Part shown: positions 60,222-64,000 of the stretch, piece after piece
Position numbering within the stretch: position 1 is the stretch's first letter
Layout: each line of letters begins with the position of its first letter
Source of the DNA: Turnera subulata
Lineage: Eukaryota > Streptophyta > Magnoliopsida > Malpighiales > Passifloraceae
Assembly (NCBI GenBank): GCA_028386065.3
Contig: JAKUCV010003306.1
Coordinates: 63,640 to 127,639 of the forward strand
Length of the DNA: 64,000 nt
Direction of reading: 5' to 3'
Notes under the pieces: model-generated
What the model was told of the DNA's origin: nothing
What the model saw: only the letters and a program-made list of their open reading frames with translations
The model's database searches: none
Program-made: the position numbers and the translations under genes

Positions 60222-61190
60222 GAGAAATTATAAGGTACGCATTGCGTACCACGTCATCATCCTATTAGTAATATTAAGGGCCCACCTTTTAAAACACATC
60301 AGTTAATTTTAAACATGTCAATGGATCCGTCGTGGAATTTATTTTCTTGTTTTTATTGCACAAGAATTTATCATGATTCAGCACCAACGTTTTCATCGCC
60401 GGCGCACAAGACGACCGCCACCTCAAGCTCCGCACCGCCATTCTCTCTCACCACATCCGCCATCATCGCCGCATGTTGGAGCACTGCAACATGAGCGCCA
60501 CCCACCACCTCTCATCTCCTCTCCTTCTGATAATTTAATTTAATAATGAAATTAGGTCTAAGATTCTTCCCCACCTTTGCTTTCCCCCAATTGCCACCGC
60601 TAATCCCCCCATCTCTTTACAATATATTTACTTCTTCTTCCTTACTTTTATCGGATAACAAAAGAAAAAAATCTTATACTCAAAATTATTCACAAACATA
60701 AAAAACTAACTATCACAGTAATGGTATTAAAAGAGTTAAGCGACGGCGAGCATCGTGCAACGAGCATCCTCATACATAGATGCCATTATGTTCTCTCTCT
60801 CACCCGACGATCTGAGAAAAGCGCCGCCGCCGTTCGCTGCTGATGCCAGAATCAAACACACTACCATCGTCAAGCTCGACGTCGAAGCTCTCTTCTCTTC
60901 TGGTTCTTGAAAACCCAAGACCATAAAAGACACCATCAAAGAGTACAAGAGTGCAGGGGCAAGATAACTGTTGGTAGAACCAAGGAGAATCGTCGACTGG
61001 TTTCCTTTTTTTTTTTTTCTGAAACAAGTTGTTATTTTATTTTTCTTTTTAATAGAAAGAGCAGTGAAATTAAATTCCACGACGGATCCATTGACGTGTT
61101 TAAAATTAACTGATGTGTTTTAAAAGTTGGGCCCTTAATATTACTAATAGGATGATGACGTGGTACGCAATGCGTACCTTATAATTTCTC
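60222..61190. mobile_element. element with ~128-bp inverted ends and gene-like cargo (969 bp)
   Basis: 60222-60349 and 61062-61190 are near-perfect inverted copies (gagaaattataaggtacgca at the left end, its complement at the right). GC-richer interior pieces look exon-derived: 60390-60520 reads FIAGAQDDRHLKLRTAILSH on the plus strand, and 60740-60910 reads FSLSPDDLRKAPPPFAADAR. No target duplication of 8-10 bp is apparent. Mutator-like elements often carry such cargo, but the class is inferred. Confidence 0.55.
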
Positions 61191-61836
61191 AAATTAATCA
61201 TTTTAAGCCGGTAAGAGTTGTCATTAATTGTTTTTAGCGTAAGCGACTATTCTTATCATTTTAGTATAGTAAGAGGATAATCATATATTTTACTCATTAA
61301 CATTTCCTGCAGTTAAATCAGCTGCTTTTTTATTTTCTAAAATGCAAAATGGCTTTGTTAGATGGAAAGCCAAAGCGACTTTGTTGAGAATAAATACAAG
61401 TTTTAGTCTATATATAACGATCTCTATAACACTTTTTATATAGTTTGACAAATTGACAAACTATGAATACATAATTATTTACTGTTTACAGAAAGATTGT
61501 GTACAAGCTACGCTTTCTTGAACACTAGCTGACTAATATAATTTAGAAACAAGCACATGAAAATAATGCATCTTGCTATTGAGTTTGATGGTTTATGTCA
61601 AACAAAAAGTACTGATATATTGTACAAATAAATGTTTGAGTGATTAAGCATGAACTGTTGCTGAAATAACATCGAAGTCCTTGGTGTTGATCAAAAATTG
61701 AGTTAATCACCTCTTAATGCTAAATTGTGATTTAACCATGTTTAGTCATGGTGTATAATTAATTTTGATGACTAACAAATTACAAGTGTACTTGAGCTTT
61801 CCTTGTGTTGATTTTAGCTTACATGAGGAATTATGG
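61191..61836. other. spacer
   Basis: AT-rich, no feature seen. Confidence 0.5.
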
Positions 61837-62208
61837 TTTCTCAAGGTTATTAAACCCGACCTGACCATTGACATGTTTTAGTGGCCGAATCGCGGTTTTA
61901 GAGGTCTAACCGAGGTCCAACCGGGTCTGACCGATATTAGAAATAATAGTAAAAACATATAAAATTTTTAATAAAGGTCCACCCAAATGTCTGATCATGG
62001 TCTGACCAACACAATTTTTTGAAATCTTTGACTTTTGACCCGGAAAAACTGGAAACGGGTCAACAAAACCAGAAAACCCGAAGAACCCGTCATGACACGG
62101 CCGGTTTTTTGGAGGATACAACTCGGAGGGGCAAAAACCCAGATTTTTCTCCGGGTCACGGTTACCCCGATTCAACTGTCCGGGCCGGTCCGGATTTGAT
62201 AACAACAT
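61837..62208. mobile_element. possible MITE-like element
   Basis: The left text aaggttattaaacccgacc and the right text ggtccggatttgataacaac are partly complementary, and gggtc/gaccc motifs fill the interior. Ends and target duplication are not secured. Confidence 0.3.
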
Positions 62209-62575
62209 GGTTTTTGTTGCAACCATATCTGCGAGCTGTCACTTTCAACTTTTTATGCAAGTTGGGTGTGATCCTCCAAATAATTAAATCCCACTTCCAA
62301 CGGCTTGAATTGGTGAATAAGTAAGAGGGAAGACTTTATAAAAGTGCAGATGACTTTAGCACCTAACTCCTACTCAACTTAAGAAGGTGGTCCAAACTTT
62401 CCATTTTTTGTAATACTTTGCAACCAAGGGGTTGACATGACGCAACGGTCCCAAATTGAAGCTTTAATGAACTGAAGTCTACTAGGAGTTCAAAGAGCCG
62501 TTGCAGCTACTTTCCCCCAAACTTAGATTCTATAAAGAGTGTCCATTACACCTCTAAAAGGCATCCCAACTATTG
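62209..62575. other. spacer
   Basis: No feature seen. Confidence 0.5.
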
Positions 62576-63716
62576 TGAAACGCCCCGATCCGTATTTATC
62601 GTTATACACAGTAAACACGTGGGACCTATTATTTACTACAGAAACCACAGCGGTAAATACCACAAGCCAACAGTAATAATACAACAACAGTACATAATAC
62701 AACAACATTACTCGTCCCGGCACGGAGACATTATTACAACAAGCAACAAAAGCAGAGTAATAAAATGCAAGCAGCGGAAGTCTTAATACAATACAACAAT
62801 AAGCAACAATATGAAAATGATGCAACGCAGGATGGATCCGGGCCTGGCAGAGGGTGCGCCACAGCTTGCCTCGAACGTACCTGAACTATGCACAATCAAA
62901 CTACGTGACCAGGTCACGTAGGCGAGGGTGAGTCCGAAGTGCTCACCGGGTAAAATCCATAAGCAAATATACATATACAAGCAACCGATAATAATCAAGT
63001 CACATCAACAGCAATTAACTAAGGTTCTCACAAACCTTAAATAACACATTCTGTGATTCTCGACACGCTATACCAATTTTATTATCAGGGCCCCTATCAC
63101 AAGCTAAATGGTGGCCATCGCCTGGTAGTCAAGCTAGCTAGCTCGTGGACCCCGCCCTGGTACCTCCACGTATAACTGGCACAGACAGGGAGCAGACCCC
63201 AAGCACACTCTCCCCCAGCATCATAAAAATAAGACTACCATCTGGCTGTTCCAACATTTAACTGTGACTTACTAGAAGTCTAAGTGTTTCCATTTTATTA
63301 TTTCTATACCCTCAACTAGTTACTATACTTCTAGTTCCTTACCATTATCTCATTATCCCGAGCAGGCTCACAGCCTCTCCGCTTATAATACAAGCTTATT
63401 CCAAACTATTCCCTCATACTAGTACCCCCGGTACTCAACTCACACAATTTTCACAGTCAACAACAACGGTAATAACTTATTTATACAACAATTCCATCAT
63501 CATTAATAACATCAATAACAACAATCATCAATTTAATACATCACAAAACAACCCATTCACAACCACAAAGTATCATACCAACAAATATCACACATAGCAA
63601 ACAAACAGCAACTTGATATCACCGGCAGTATATAAATATTTACTTATCCTCACCTTAGCCAATTTCCTATTCTTGGAAGTCCTCGAAATGTCCCGGCTCA
63701 GGCTCCTCGGGGTACT
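62576..63716 (-). mobile_element. Ty3/gypsy LTR fragment, same family as window start
   Basis: It begins TGAAACGCCCCGATCC, the minus-strand LTR end. Blocks correspond to 1-1000: the gcgagggtgagtccgaagtg text, the cagggcccc...gctaa block, and a cctcacct block before a break. The LTR is cut at 63716 by another element. Confidence 0.55.
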
Positions 63717-64000
63717 TGATGTGTGAACATTTTACACATCATTTGGGGTTTTATTTTGTGACTTTTATCTTTGTTTTAGTCTTTATTTATTTTATTCTTG
63801 TGTTTATTTTATTTAAATCTTTAATAAATTCTCATCCTAGTTTTCGAGGACCTTTTTGCAGGAAAATATGAATTCTTGGTCATTTTAGAGTCAAGCTCTT
63901 TGGATAAGGACTTGGTTGGAGATGGTGAAGAAGGAGGGATGCATTTGGTTATTAGCCAAATCATCCAAACCGTTTTACTTTCAGAATATTTGGCTTGGTG
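63717..64000. mobile_element. start of another LTR-like element, runs off window
   Basis: TGATGTGT and ACACATCA (63717-63724, 63734-63741) form a perfect inverted repeat at the break in the gypsy LTR; the sequence character then changes to T-rich. It starts with TG as LTRs do. No protein is seen. Confidence 0.4.

Overview
The window is nuclear DNA of a flowering plant, most likely a eudicot. It holds two intron-rich genes with plant-specific protein signatures, surrounded by plant-type mobile DNA: Ty3/gypsy and Ty1/copia elements, an L1-type LINE, Cassandra TRIMs, hAT- and Mutator-like DNA elements, and AT-rich spacers. The species cannot be named from the sequence.

Layout. 1-5267: minus-strand Ty3/gypsy remnant (chromovirus-like LTR and polypurine tract) with a second LTR fragment; an ORF with its own TATA box runs antisense between them. 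5268-11371: AT-rich spacer with a degenerate LTR-like tract, a non-autonomous hAT element and diffuse repeats. 11372-12809: Mutator-like fold-back element. 12971-13954: probable retroposed sequence. 14207-16841: element with ~0.4 kb inverted arms holding a captured gene fragment; it ends just upstream of the next gene. 17914-21483: six coding exons of an SSP4-type CTD small phosphatase. 22114-25365: non-autonomous LARD-like LTR element on the minus strand. About 25522-27385: element with inverted ends. 27685-33084: the meiotic axis gene ASY1, 22 coding exons, with a duplicated first exon and a 1-nt frameshift in exon 10.

From about 34283 to 59422 one L1-type LINE has been split by nested insertions. 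A Cassandra TRIM (35860-36508) and a gypsy element A (38171-57419) entered the LINE. Gypsy A received a deleted gypsy B (42775-53679) inside its RT and a second Cassandra (54953-55884) inside its integrase. A copia element C (45318-53673) entered the 3' LTR of gypsy B. An hAT element (58036-59304) entered the LINE tail. Most junctions show target-site duplications and the host reading frames resume across them.

59423-64000 carries an element with ~128 bp inverted ends, a MITE-like tract, and another minus-strand LTR of the type seen at the window start, itself cut by a further LTR-like start.

The most unusual signal is a dense array of paired palindromes (core ACATCGATGT, paired at 20-21 bp) in the untranslated leaders of gypsy A and copia C. 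These belong to two different superfamilies, yet a stretch of about 30 bp spanning palindrome and linker is identical between them.
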